Assembly (NCBI GenBank): GCA_003245635.1
Contig: QKCO01000110.1
Coordinates: 1 to 58,864, forward strand
Length of the DNA stretch: 58,864 nt
Source: Treponema sp.
Lineage (GTDB): Bacteria > Spirochaetota > Spirochaetia > Treponematales > Breznakiellaceae
Direction: 5' to 3'
Part shown: piece by piece, positions 30,602 through 38,902 of the stretch
How the letters are laid out: each line of letters begins with the position of its first letter
Numbering within the stretch: the stretch's first letter is position 1
Notes under the pieces: model-generated
What the model was told of the DNA's origin: nothing
Databases searched by the model: none
Seen by the model: only the letters and a program-made list of their open reading frames with translations
Position numbers and translations under genes: made by a program

Positions 30602-31357
30602 ATGCGCAAGACGATGCTCGCGGCGGCCCTGGCGCTGGCCGCGCTCTTTTCGGCGGCCGGACAAAGCGCCGCCCCGGACTTCAAGGCGATGCTCGCCGAG
30701 CTCGACCGCATCAACGACTTTTCCGGCAGGGACTTCACCGGGGTGTTCACCATCGTCGCCGAGAAGCCGGGAGAGAAGCAGGCGGTGACCCAGGTCCGCA
30801 TGTTCCGCCGCGACTCGAAGGACCAATTCCTGATGCTCCTGCAGCTGCCGGAAGCTAACAAGGGACAGGGCTATCTCAAGGAAGGGGACAACGTCTGGTT
30901 CTACGACCCGACCAGCCGCAAATTCAACCATTCAAGCCTCAAGGAATCGATCAACGATTCGGAAGCGCGCGGCAACGACTTCAGGCGGCGGAACATCCTC
31001 GAGGACTACGATATCGCCTCGACCGCCGAAGGAACCGTCGGCAGGATTCCCGTCTGGACGATCGAGCTGAAGGCGAGGAACGCGGAAGTCAGCTACGACC
31101 TGGTGCGCCTCTACGTCCGCAAAGACCGCCCGCTCGTGCTCAAGCAGGAGGACCTGAGCGTCTCCGGACGCCTCATGAGGACCTCTCTCTACCCGAAATA
31201 CGCGGACGTCGGCGGAGGGAAGCTGTTCCCCTCGCAGATGCTGTTCATCGACGAGATCAACAAGGGCGAGAAGAGCCAGATCACGCTGACCGAGCTTTCC
31301 ACCGCGCCGCTACCGGACAAGGTGTTCACGAAGGCCTTCCTAGAGGCCGTCAACTGA
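30602..31357 (+). CDS. LolA-like outer-membrane lipoprotein-sorting family protein
   Basis: A 251-residue secreted protein. The ATG at 30602 has a GGAGG site four bases upstream and gives a signal peptide (AAALALAALFSAAGQSAA). The mature part fits the LolA-like family (outer membrane lipoprotein-sorting protein): MFRRDSKDQFLMLLQLPEANKGQGYLKEGDNVWFYDPTSRKF is its typical core, and such proteins carry lipids or acylated proteins across the periplasm. In many bacteria relatives are paired with RND pumps; here it is paired with a LolCDE-like transporter. Its last base is the first of the next start codon. Confidence 0.85.
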   Translation: MRKTMLAAALALAALFSAAGQSAAPDFKAMLAELDRINDFSGRDFTGVFTIVAEKPGEKQAVTQVRMFRRDSKDQFLMLLQLPEANKGQGYLKEGDNVWFYDPTSRKFNHSSLKESINDSEARGNDFRRRNILEDYDIASTAEGTVGRIPVWTIELKARNAEVSYDLVRLYVRKDRPLVLKQEDLSVSGRLMRTSLYPKYADVGGGKLFPSQMLFIDEINKGEKSQITLTELSTAPLPDKVFTKAFLEAVN

Positions 31358-32742
31358 TGCGCTCCGCTTTTCGGCGCGCGGCTCTTCAAAACGCGGCCAC
31401 GCTCCGCGCGGTGCTCCTGCTCTGCGCGCTCGCCGCGTTCGCCGTCCCGGCCGCACGCGCGGAAGACGCGCCGATCGTCGTCGACGAGGACGCGCTCTTC
31501 GGCGACGCGGATTCGGGCGTGGAAACCGTAAAGGAGGAGGAGACCGGCGCCGCGGTGAAGACCTTCCTCAAGACGGACACGGTCAGAATCGGCGGTGCGT
31601 ACGCGGGGACGCTCGACGCTTCCTGGACCTGGATCGATCCGTGGAACGACGGACTCGGCGCCCCGGACCGCCGCGCGCTGACGCCGGAGGCGGACGCCAA
31701 AGTGTTCTTCGACGGACGCCCGAACGAACAGACGCGCTTCTACGGCGCGGCGAAGATCCATTGGCCCTACGCCGACGATTCCGACTTCAGCGTCTTCGAG
31801 CTCTTCGCCGACTTCAGCTGGAACGACGCGCTCTACTTCCGCTTCGGCAAGCACACGGTCAAATGGGGCGTCGGCTACTTCTGGAGCCCCGCCGACGTGC
31901 TCAACGTCGGAGCTATCGACGTGGCCGACCCGACCGCGCAGCGCGAAGGCCCGGTGAGCCTGCGCCTCCATATTCCCGTGTCGAACACGCAGAACAACTT
32001 CTGGGCCTACGCGATCGTCCCCCAGGCCGCCGACGCTGCATCCGCGGCGGCGCTCGAGCCGGAAGACCTGGCGCTCGCCGCCAAATACGAGTTCGTCCTG
32101 GGCGGCTGGGAAATCGGCGCCGGCGGCTTCTACCGGCGCGATCTCGCGCCGAAGGCCATGGTCACCGCCACCGGATCGCTTTCGCGCTTCAACCTGTTCG
32201 GAGAGGCTGTCGCCGCGTGGGGCAGCGACAAAGAGTGGTATACGGATATCGCCGACGATACTTACGAAATACGCACCGCCGGGCTTTATTTCTCCGGTAC
32301 ATTCGGGTTTTCCTATCTTGACTCGACGAACAACTTCAGCGCCTACGTACAGTATTTTTACAACGGAAACGGATACGATTATGCCGAACGGAATAGCCTC
32401 ATTGAGACGGCTTCCGCAGCGGATCTCCTGACCTTGTACAAAATTGTGCCGGGATCAGGCCAGCATTACGCGGGGATCGCCCTCTCTAAAGCCGAAGCCG
32501 GCTTCGAGCGGCTCACGCTCTCGGTCCTGGCTATCGCCAACCTCTCCGACCTTTCCGGCTTCGTCCGGCCGACGGCGAGCTGGCGCTTCTTCGACGGCTG
32601 CTCGCTCATGCTGAGCCCGACCTTCGTCTGGGCGACCGACCTGCTCTGGGGCTCGGGCGGCGACGGCGAGTACGCGCTCATGGCCGGCGGCGCCTCGGTC
32701 ACGATCAGCATCGTGGCGACACTCGGCAGCGGAAGCTTCTAG
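31357..32742 (+). CDS. Predicted outer-membrane beta-barrel protein
   Basis: A 461-residue protein with a signal peptide ending near AARAED and a body of alternating aromatic and polar strands (for example LYFRFGKHTVKWGVGYFWSP and LFGEAVAAWGSDKEW) that looks like a barrel of the DUF1302/porin-like kind. The family is not certain. It starts on the last base of the LolA-like gene (TGATG), so it is translationally coupled and probably the outer-membrane end of the same pathway. The stop overlaps that of the convergent ABC exporter gene (shared CTAG). A stretch near 32230-32470 is less GC-rich than the rest. Confidence 0.8.
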   Translation: MRSAFRRAALQNAATLRAVLLLCALAAFAVPAARAEDAPIVVDEDALFGDADSGVETVKEEETGAAVKTFLKTDTVRIGGAYAGTLDASWTWIDPWNDGLGAPDRRALTPEADAKVFFDGRPNEQTRFYGAAKIHWPYADDSDFSVFELFADFSWNDALYFRFGKHTVKWGVGYFWSPADVLNVGAIDVADPTAQREGPVSLRLHIPVSNTQNNFWAYAIVPQAADAASAAALEPEDLALAAKYEFVLGGWEIGAGGFYRRDLAPKAMVTATGSLSRFNLFGEAVAAWGSDKEWYTDIADDTYEIRTAGLYFSGTFGFSYLDSTNNFSAYVQYFYNGNGYDYAERNSLIETASAADLLTLYKIVPGSGQHYAGIALSKAEAGFERLTLSVLAIANLSDLSGFVRPTASWRFFDGCSLMLSPTFVWATDLLWGSGGDGEYALMAGGASVTISIVATLGSGSF

Positions 32743-34637
32743 ACCGACCCCACTGCCTCCGAGGCGCCCGCGAACTGGCTCGCGTACAGTTCGGCGTAGG
32801 CGCCGCCGGATGCCAGAAGATCCGCGTGCGTGCCCTTCTCCACAATGGCGCCGTTCTCCATGAAGAGGATCAGCGACGCCTCGCGGATCGTGGAAAGGCG
32901 GTGCGCGATGACGAAGCTCGTGCGGTCTGCCATGAGGCTGCGCATCGCCCGCTGGATGTGCAGCTCGGTCCGCGTATCGACGCTGCTTGTGGCCTCATCC
33001 AGGATGAGCACCAGCGGATCGGCCAGCACCGCCCGCGCGATGGTCAACAGCTGCTTCTGGCCCTGCGAAAGATTCGAGGCTTCCTCGTTGAGGACCGTAT
33101 CGTAGCCGTCGGGCAGGGTTCTGATGAAATGGTCGGCCTGGGCCGAGCGCGCGGCCTCCAGGATATCCTCCTCGGTCGCCCCGAGCTTCCCGTACGCGAT
33201 GTTGTCTCGGATCGTGCCGTTGAATAGCCAGGTATCCTGCAGCACCATGCCGAAGCGCGAGCGGTGGGCGCCGCGCGGCAGCTCCCTGATATCGCGGCCG
33301 TCGACGCTGATCCGGCCCGAGCCGATTTCGTAGAAGCGCATCAGCAGGTTCACCAGCGTCGTCTTTCCCGCGCCCGTATGCCCGACGACGGCGACGAGCT
33401 TTCCCGGCTCCACGTCGATGCTCAGGTCGTCGATCAGCGGCGCGTCGTTCTTGTACCGGAACGACACCCGCTCGAAGCGGACCTCTCCGCGGCCGCCGTT
33501 GGTCTTCGGGTGAATCGCGCCGTCGGGAAGCGACGCGTCCGGGACTTCCTCGGCCTCGTCGAGCAGGAAGAACACGCGTTCGGCGGCGGCGATGGTCGAC
33601 TGGATGACGTTGGCGATGGAAGCCGTCTGCACGATGGGCATGGTGAAGTGGCGGAGGTACTGAAGGAAAGCCTGGATGTCGCCGATCTCGAGCGAGCGCC
33701 GCGCGGCCATGAGGCCGCCGACGATGCAGACCAGCACATAGCCCGAGTTGTTGATCAGCTGCATCAGGGGCATGATGAGCCCCGACGCGAACTGCGCGCG
33801 CACGCCCGAACGGTACAGCCGCTCGTTCGCCTCGGCGAAATCCTCCATCGATTGCCGTTCGCGGCCGTACGCCTTCACCGCCACGTGGCCGGCATAGGAC
33901 TCCTCGACGTGCCCCGTAAGCTCGCCGAGCGCCCGCTGCTGCGCCTTGAAGTACCCGCGGGAACGCTTTGCCACCGTCTTGGTGATCAGAACGGCGGCCG
34001 GAAGGCTCGCCAGCGCGATGAGCGTCAGCAGGGGGCTGATGGACAGCATGACCGCGAGCGTTCCGGCGATCGTCACGAGCGATGTCAGGAGCTGCGCGAG
34101 CGACTGCTGGAGCGTCGTGCTGATCGAGTCGATATCGTTGGTCATCCGGCTCATCACGTCTCCGTGCGGCCTGCCGTCGAAGAACGACAGCGGCAGCCGG
34201 TCGAGCTTCGCCTGGACGTCGCGCCGCAGCGAGAATACGAGCCGCTGGGAAATTCCGGCCAGCAGGTACTGCTGCAGGTAGGCGAACGCCGAGCTGAAGG
34301 CGTAGAGGGCGCAGAGGATCAGCAGGATGCGCCCGATGGACGCGAAATCGACCCCGAGGGGCTTGGCCGAGAGGCCCTTGAACAGGATGGTCGTCGCGTT
34401 GCCGAGCAGCTTCGGACCGGCCACGGAAAACGCAGTGGAGACGACCGCGGCCGACAGGGCGGCGCCGAGCGCGAAGCGGGACTGCCTCAGGTACGGCGCC
34501 AGCCGCCGCAGCGTGCCCTTCACGTCCTTCGCCTTCTCTGCGGGCGCACCGAGCCCGTGCATGGCGCGCATGCCCGGCCGCATCTCGAAACCGTGCCCCC
34601 CCGCCGGGCGGCTTTCTTCCCTGCGGGCGTCGCTCAT
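32739..34637 (-). CDS. ABC exporter half-transporter (catalytically complete subunit)
   Basis: A 632-residue fusion of a six-helix membrane domain and an ATPase domain. Walker A is GHTGAGKTT, the signature is the variant LSQGQKQ, Walker B ends in LILDEATSSVD with the catalytic glutamate, and the H-loop is VIAHRL. The N-terminal 45 residues are a Gly/Met-rich extension. It pairs with the overlapping upstream gene (ATGA). Heterodimers of this sort (LmrCD, BmrCD, TmrAB) export drugs or lipids; the substrate here is not evident. Confidence 0.94.
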   Translation of the reverse strand: MSDARREESRPAGGHGFEMRPGMRAMHGLGAPAEKAKDVKGTLRRLAPYLRQSRFALGAALSAAVVSTAFSVAGPKLLGNATTILFKGLSAKPLGVDFASIGRILLILCALYAFSSAFAYLQQYLLAGISQRLVFSLRRDVQAKLDRLPLSFFDGRPHGDVMSRMTNDIDSISTTLQQSLAQLLTSLVTIAGTLAVMLSISPLLTLIALASLPAAVLITKTVAKRSRGYFKAQQRALGELTGHVEESYAGHVAVKAYGRERQSMEDFAEANERLYRSGVRAQFASGLIMPLMQLINNSGYVLVCIVGGLMAARRSLEIGDIQAFLQYLRHFTMPIVQTASIANVIQSTIAAAERVFFLLDEAEEVPDASLPDGAIHPKTNGGRGEVRFERVSFRYKNDAPLIDDLSIDVEPGKLVAVVGHTGAGKTTLVNLLMRFYEIGSGRISVDGRDIRELPRGAHRSRFGMVLQDTWLFNGTIRDNIAYGKLGATEEDILEAARSAQADHFIRTLPDGYDTVLNEEASNLSQGQKQLLTIARAVLADPLVLILDEATSSVDTRTELHIQRAMRSLMADRTSFVIAHRLSTIREASLILFMENGAIVEKGTHADLLASGGAYAELYASQFAGASEAVGSV

Positions 34638-36364
34638 ACGGCCTCCCCCTCGGAGAACTGCGACTCGACGATCTCCCGGTACACAGCGCAGGAAGCCAGG
34701 AGCTCGGCGTGCGTTCCGACTCCCGCGACCCGGCCCTCGTCCAGGACGACGATGCGGTCGGCGTCCCTGATCGTGCCGACGCGCTGGGCCACGATGAGGA
34801 CGGTTGCGCCCGCGGCCTTCCGCTTGAGCGCCGAGCGCAGCCGCGCGTCGGTCTTGAAGTCGAGCGCGGAGAAGCTGTCGTCGAACAGGTAGATCTCCGG
34901 CCCGCGCGCGAGCGCGCGGGCGATGGAAAGCCGCTGCTTCTGTCCGCCGGAGAAGTTGACGCCCCCCTGGGCCACCCGCGCGCCGATGCCTTCCGGGATG
35001 GCGGAAACGAAGTCGGCGGCTTGGGCGGTCTCGGCCGCCGCGAGAACCTCTTCGTCGGACGCGCCGGGCTTACCGTACCGGATGTTGTCCGCGACGGATC
35101 CGCTGAACAGGACCGCCTTCTGCGGCACCAGGCCCAATTTCGCGCGCAGCTCCGCCTGCGGATAGTCGCGCACGTCCGCCCCGTCGACAAGGACGGCCCC
35201 CGCGTCGACATCGTAGAAGCGCGGAACCAGCGCGAGCAGCGTCGATTTTCCCGAGCCGGTGCCGCCGATTATCGCCGTGGTCTTGCCCTCCTCGGCAACG
35301 AAGGAGACGCCGCGGAGCGCCCTCTCTTCGGCTCCCGGGTACGAGAAAGAGACGTCCCGGAATTCGATGCGGCCCCGCGGGCCCCGCGGAACGGCAGACG
35401 CATGATCGGGATCGCGTATCGAGGGTACGGCGTCGAGCACCGCGTTCACGCGCTCCGCCGACACCTGAGCGCGCGGCAGCATCACGAACAGGTTCGACAG
35501 GATCATGAGCGAAAAAAGGATATGCATCGCGTATTGGAGGAAGGCCATCAGGGAGCCGATGCGGATCGATCCCTCGACGGCCTGGAAAGAACCGAACCAG
35601 ACGACGGCGATGCTCGTCAGATTCATGACGAGCATCAGGACCGGGGACAGGAGCGCCATGGTCCGCTGCGCCGACAGCGACGCGCCGGTCAGATCGCCGT
35701 TCGCCCGGTCGAACCGGTCCCGCTCGGCTTCCTCCCGATTGAAGGCGCGGACGACGCGGACCCCGGTCAGCCCCTCGCGCAGCACGCGGTTGAGCGCGTC
35801 GGTCTTCCGCTGCACCATTTTGAACAAGGGCACTCCCTTCCGCGCGACGAGCGCTATCGATCCGAGCAGGAAGGGAAGAGCTCCGAGCAGGATGAGGGAA
35901 AGCCGCGCGTCGGTGGAGAGCGCGAGCGCGAGGCTCCCGAAGGCCATCAGCGGCGCGCGGACCAGCATGTGCATGCCCGTGTGGACGATGTTCTGGATCT
36001 GGGTGACGTCGTTGGTCGTGCGCGTGATGAGGGTGGAGGTCCCGAAGGACTGGAATTCGGCCAGCGAGAAACCGGTCACCCGCTCGTGCACTTTCGCGCG
36101 CAGATCGCGGCCGAAGCCGAGCGCGCTCCGCGCCGCGAAGTACGAGGCGGAGACGGCCGACGCCGAGCCGCAGACCGCGACGGCGAGCATCGCGGCGCCG
36201 ACGCGGAAGATGACGCCGGCATCGCCCCCGACCACGCCTTCATCGACGATCCTGGCCATCAGCCGGGGCAGGAGCAGATCGGCGAACGTCTGAGCGAGCA
36301 CGAGAACCACCGCCGCGGAGGCCGTGAATCGGTAGGGATATAAGAATGAAAGCAGCTTCCTCAA
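34634..36364 (-). CDS. ABC exporter half-transporter (degenerate-site subunit)
   Basis: A 576-residue half-transporter starting at TTG 36364, which follows GGGAGG by seven bases. Walker A is GGTGSGKST and the signature is the canonical FSGGQKQRL, but Walker B reads YLFDDSFSALD: aspartate replaces the catalytic glutamate, and the H-loop position is VAQRVG, without histidine. These losses are characteristic of the non-catalytic site of heterodimeric exporters. It precedes and overlaps its partner by four bases. Confidence 0.94.
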   Translation of the reverse strand: MRKLLSFLYPYRFTASAAVVLVLAQTFADLLLPRLMARIVDEGVVGGDAGVIFRVGAAMLAVAVCGSASAVSASYFAARSALGFGRDLRAKVHERVTGFSLAEFQSFGTSTLITRTTNDVTQIQNIVHTGMHMLVRAPLMAFGSLALALSTDARLSLILLGALPFLLGSIALVARKGVPLFKMVQRKTDALNRVLREGLTGVRVVRAFNREEAERDRFDRANGDLTGASLSAQRTMALLSPVLMLVMNLTSIAVVWFGSFQAVEGSIRIGSLMAFLQYAMHILFSLMILSNLFVMLPRAQVSAERVNAVLDAVPSIRDPDHASAVPRGPRGRIEFRDVSFSYPGAEERALRGVSFVAEEGKTTAIIGGTGSGKSTLLALVPRFYDVDAGAVLVDGADVRDYPQAELRAKLGLVPQKAVLFSGSVADNIRYGKPGASDEEVLAAAETAQAADFVSAIPEGIGARVAQGGVNFSGGQKQRLSIARALARGPEIYLFDDSFSALDFKTDARLRSALKRKAAGATVLIVAQRVGTIRDADRIVVLDEGRVAGVGTHAELLASCAVYREIVESQFSEGEAV

Positions 36365-36508
36365 GTGCGGACCTCCCGGAACTATAGGCGGCCCGGCCGC
36401 CGGAGCGCAAGCGGCGCGGCCGAAAACCGAAACGCGCGGTTCTCCGTTGAAAACCTGATTTCCTCCGGCTATGATTCAATACGCAGGAATTCGGATCAGG
36501 AGCCTCGA

Positions 36509-38821
36509 TTGAACTTCCGCGCGGCGCGAAGCCTTGGCATATTTCCTCGACTGCTCGTCGCGATAGCCCCGGCGGCGCTCGTGCCGCTCGTCGCCGTCAT
36601 CGTGGTCTCGAGCGTCTGGAGCTACCGTTTGGTCCTGGATTCGTCCCTGAAATACGCGCGGTCCACCGCCGAAGCCCGCGCGGCCGAAATCAGCGCCGAC
36701 CTCGGAGAGAAATCCGCGGCCGTCCGCGCGCTCGCCTACCTGTTCGGCGACTACGAAACCCTGCCGAAAGAGGATCGGCGGACGATTCTCGCGAACAGCC
36801 TCAGGTCGGTGCTCAGGACCCAGCAGGAGGTGGTGGCGGCCTGGACGCTCTGGGCTCCCGGCGCGCTCGAGGACGATCCGGCGCGATACGCGGGTTCGCC
36901 GCTGAGCACGCCCAACGGAGGCTTCAACGCGACCTGGGTGCGAACCGAGCGGGGTACCGTTCTCATGCCCGTCGAGGATTCGGTCTACGACGGAGACTAT
37001 TACCGGATTCCGAAGGAGCGGCTCGTTCCCGCCCTCATCCCGCCGTATAAGTGGTCCTATACGGGAAAAGATGCAGACGCCGTCTACGAAACCACGGTAA
37101 GCGCACCGATCATCTACGGCGGCGTGTTCAAGGGCGTCGTCGGCTTCGACGTGAACGTGTCGACCTATCAGCGCATCGTCAATTCGATCCGCATCTTCGA
37201 CACCGGCTACGCGGCGCTGGTGACGGATACGGGCATCCGGATTTCTTCCCCCTCCGCCAGGCTCGTAGGCACCATGGTTGGAGGCGACCTTCCTCCGGCC
37301 GAACGGGCCGAATACTTGCGGCTAATCGGTTCCGACCAGTTCTTCACCTTCCGAAAGAAAGCGATGGTGACGGGGGTGGACGCCATCGGGTTCGGCGTGC
37401 CGGTCAGCGCGGGAATGGCGACACCCCACTGGATGCTGATGCTCGTCGTCCCGCTGGCCGAGGTGACCCGCGACGCGGTGGCTTCGGCCCTGACGCTCGC
37501 GTTCTTCGGCATCGCCGCGGCGATGGTGGTCGTCCTCGCCATCTCGCTGGTCGCGCGGAGCCTGTCGAAGCCGCTCGAGGCGCTGACCGGGAAGATCGAA
37601 CTCATGACCGAAGGCGGCCTGCCCGGCACGCTCGAAGCCGGAGGAACGGACGAGATCGCGCGCCTCGCTTCTTCCTTCAACAAGCTTTCCGGACGCCTCG
37701 GCGAGACGATGAACCAGCTCCACACGGCCAACAGCGACCTCGCGGGCATGAACGCGGCGCTCGAGGAAAAGGTTCGCGATCGGACGGCAGACCTCGAGCG
37801 CACGCTCTCGGAACTACGCGACTCCCAGGATCGCATGATGAGGTCGGAGAAATTCGCCGTCCTCGGGCACCTTTCGGCCGAGGTCGCCCACGAACTCAAC
37901 ACGCCGCTGGCCGCCGTCCGCTCGTCGGCCGACTTCATCGGCAGGACCGGTACCGATTTCTGGTTCGCCCTGATGCGATTCGCCGCCGAGGCTACCCCGG
38001 AAGAGCTCGCCGGCTTCGAGGCTCTAGTAACGCGGGGACTCGCCGCGGCGAAGGAATCCGCGCCGGAACGGACCAGCCGGGCCGCGAAGAAGGCATTCGG
38101 GGCGACCCTGCGGGAGGAATGCGTCGAATGCGACAATTCGCTGATCGACGACGCCGACGCGCTCGGCGCGATTCCCGCCGACGACGCCCTCCTCGCCCTG
38201 CTGCGGGGGGGCAAGCGCGACGCCGTCAAGATCGCGGCGGAGATAGCGCAGCTCGCCCGGGCGGGCAGCATGGTGCGCTTCTCGGCGGACAAGGCGGCCG
38301 CCACAGTTTCGGCGCTCGTCAGCTACGCCCGGACCGAAACGCACGGGTCCTTCGAGCCGGTCGACGTCGTCAAGGAACTCGAGGAACTGCTCGTCCTCTA
38401 CTACGGAGCGACCAAGCGGAGCATCAAGATCGTCCGCGACTACCGCTGCCGGGAACCGGTCCGCGGACTGCGCGATAAGCTCAATCAAGTGTGGGTGAAC
38501 CTGGTCAACAACGCCATCCAAGCGATGGACGGCTCGGGCGAACTCGTGGTGCGGACCGAACGCTTCGGAGACCGGATCGCGGTGTCGGTGACCGATTCGG
38601 GACACGGCATTCCCGACGCCATCAAGGACAAGATTTTCCAACCGCTGTTCACGACCAAGAGGCAGGGCGAAGGGACCGGCCTCGGGCTCGACATCTGCAA
38701 AAAAATCGTCGAAAAGCACAACGGCGAAATCAGCTTCGAGAGCGTTCCCGGGCGGACGGTCTTCACGGTGACGCTTCCGATCGCGACCGAGCTCGACGGC
38801 GGAGGCCGGTCCGCGGCATAG
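36509..38821 (+). CDS. dCache-domain sensor histidine kinase with an enlarged dimerisation domain
   Basis: A 770-residue kinase. TTG at 36509 is the start because AGGAG lies six bases before it. Order: membrane segment (18-38), dCache ligand domain (45-320), second segment (328-350), HAMP (350-402), coiled coil, HisKA with His461 in VAHELNTPLAAV, then ATP-binding domain with NLVNNAIQAM (N box, about 664-673), DSGHGIP and GTGLGL. Between the H-box and the second dimerisation helix (SALVSYAR, about 601) there are about 145 residues instead of around 60, with a CVEC motif near 538-541. No regulator gene is adjacent. Confidence 0.92.
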   Translation: MNFRAARSLGIFPRLLVAIAPAALVPLVAVIVVSSVWSYRLVLDSSLKYARSTAEARAAEISADLGEKSAAVRALAYLFGDYETLPKEDRRTILANSLRSVLRTQQEVVAAWTLWAPGALEDDPARYAGSPLSTPNGGFNATWVRTERGTVLMPVEDSVYDGDYYRIPKERLVPALIPPYKWSYTGKDADAVYETTVSAPIIYGGVFKGVVGFDVNVSTYQRIVNSIRIFDTGYAALVTDTGIRISSPSARLVGTMVGGDLPPAERAEYLRLIGSDQFFTFRKKAMVTGVDAIGFGVPVSAGMATPHWMLMLVVPLAEVTRDAVASALTLAFFGIAAAMVVVLAISLVARSLSKPLEALTGKIELMTEGGLPGTLEAGGTDEIARLASSFNKLSGRLGETMNQLHTANSDLAGMNAALEEKVRDRTADLERTLSELRDSQDRMMRSEKFAVLGHLSAEVAHELNTPLAAVRSSADFIGRTGTDFWFALMRFAAEATPEELAGFEALVTRGLAAAKESAPERTSRAAKKAFGATLREECVECDNSLIDDADALGAIPADDALLALLRGGKRDAVKIAAEIAQLARAGSMVRFSADKAAATVSALVSYARTETHGSFEPVDVVKELEELLVLYYGATKRSIKIVRDYRCREPVRGLRDKLNQVWVNLVNNAIQAMDGSGELVVRTERFGDRIAVSVTDSGHGIPDAIKDKIFQPLFTTKRQGEGTGLGLDICKKIVEKHNGEISFESVPGRTVFTVTLPIATELDGGGRSAA

Positions 38822-38902
38822 ATTGAACAAAGCCCCGCTCTCCCGCTATTATTTGCCGATCCGCGCAAGCGATACGCACCAGAGAGCAAGGAGCCTTACG
38901 CC

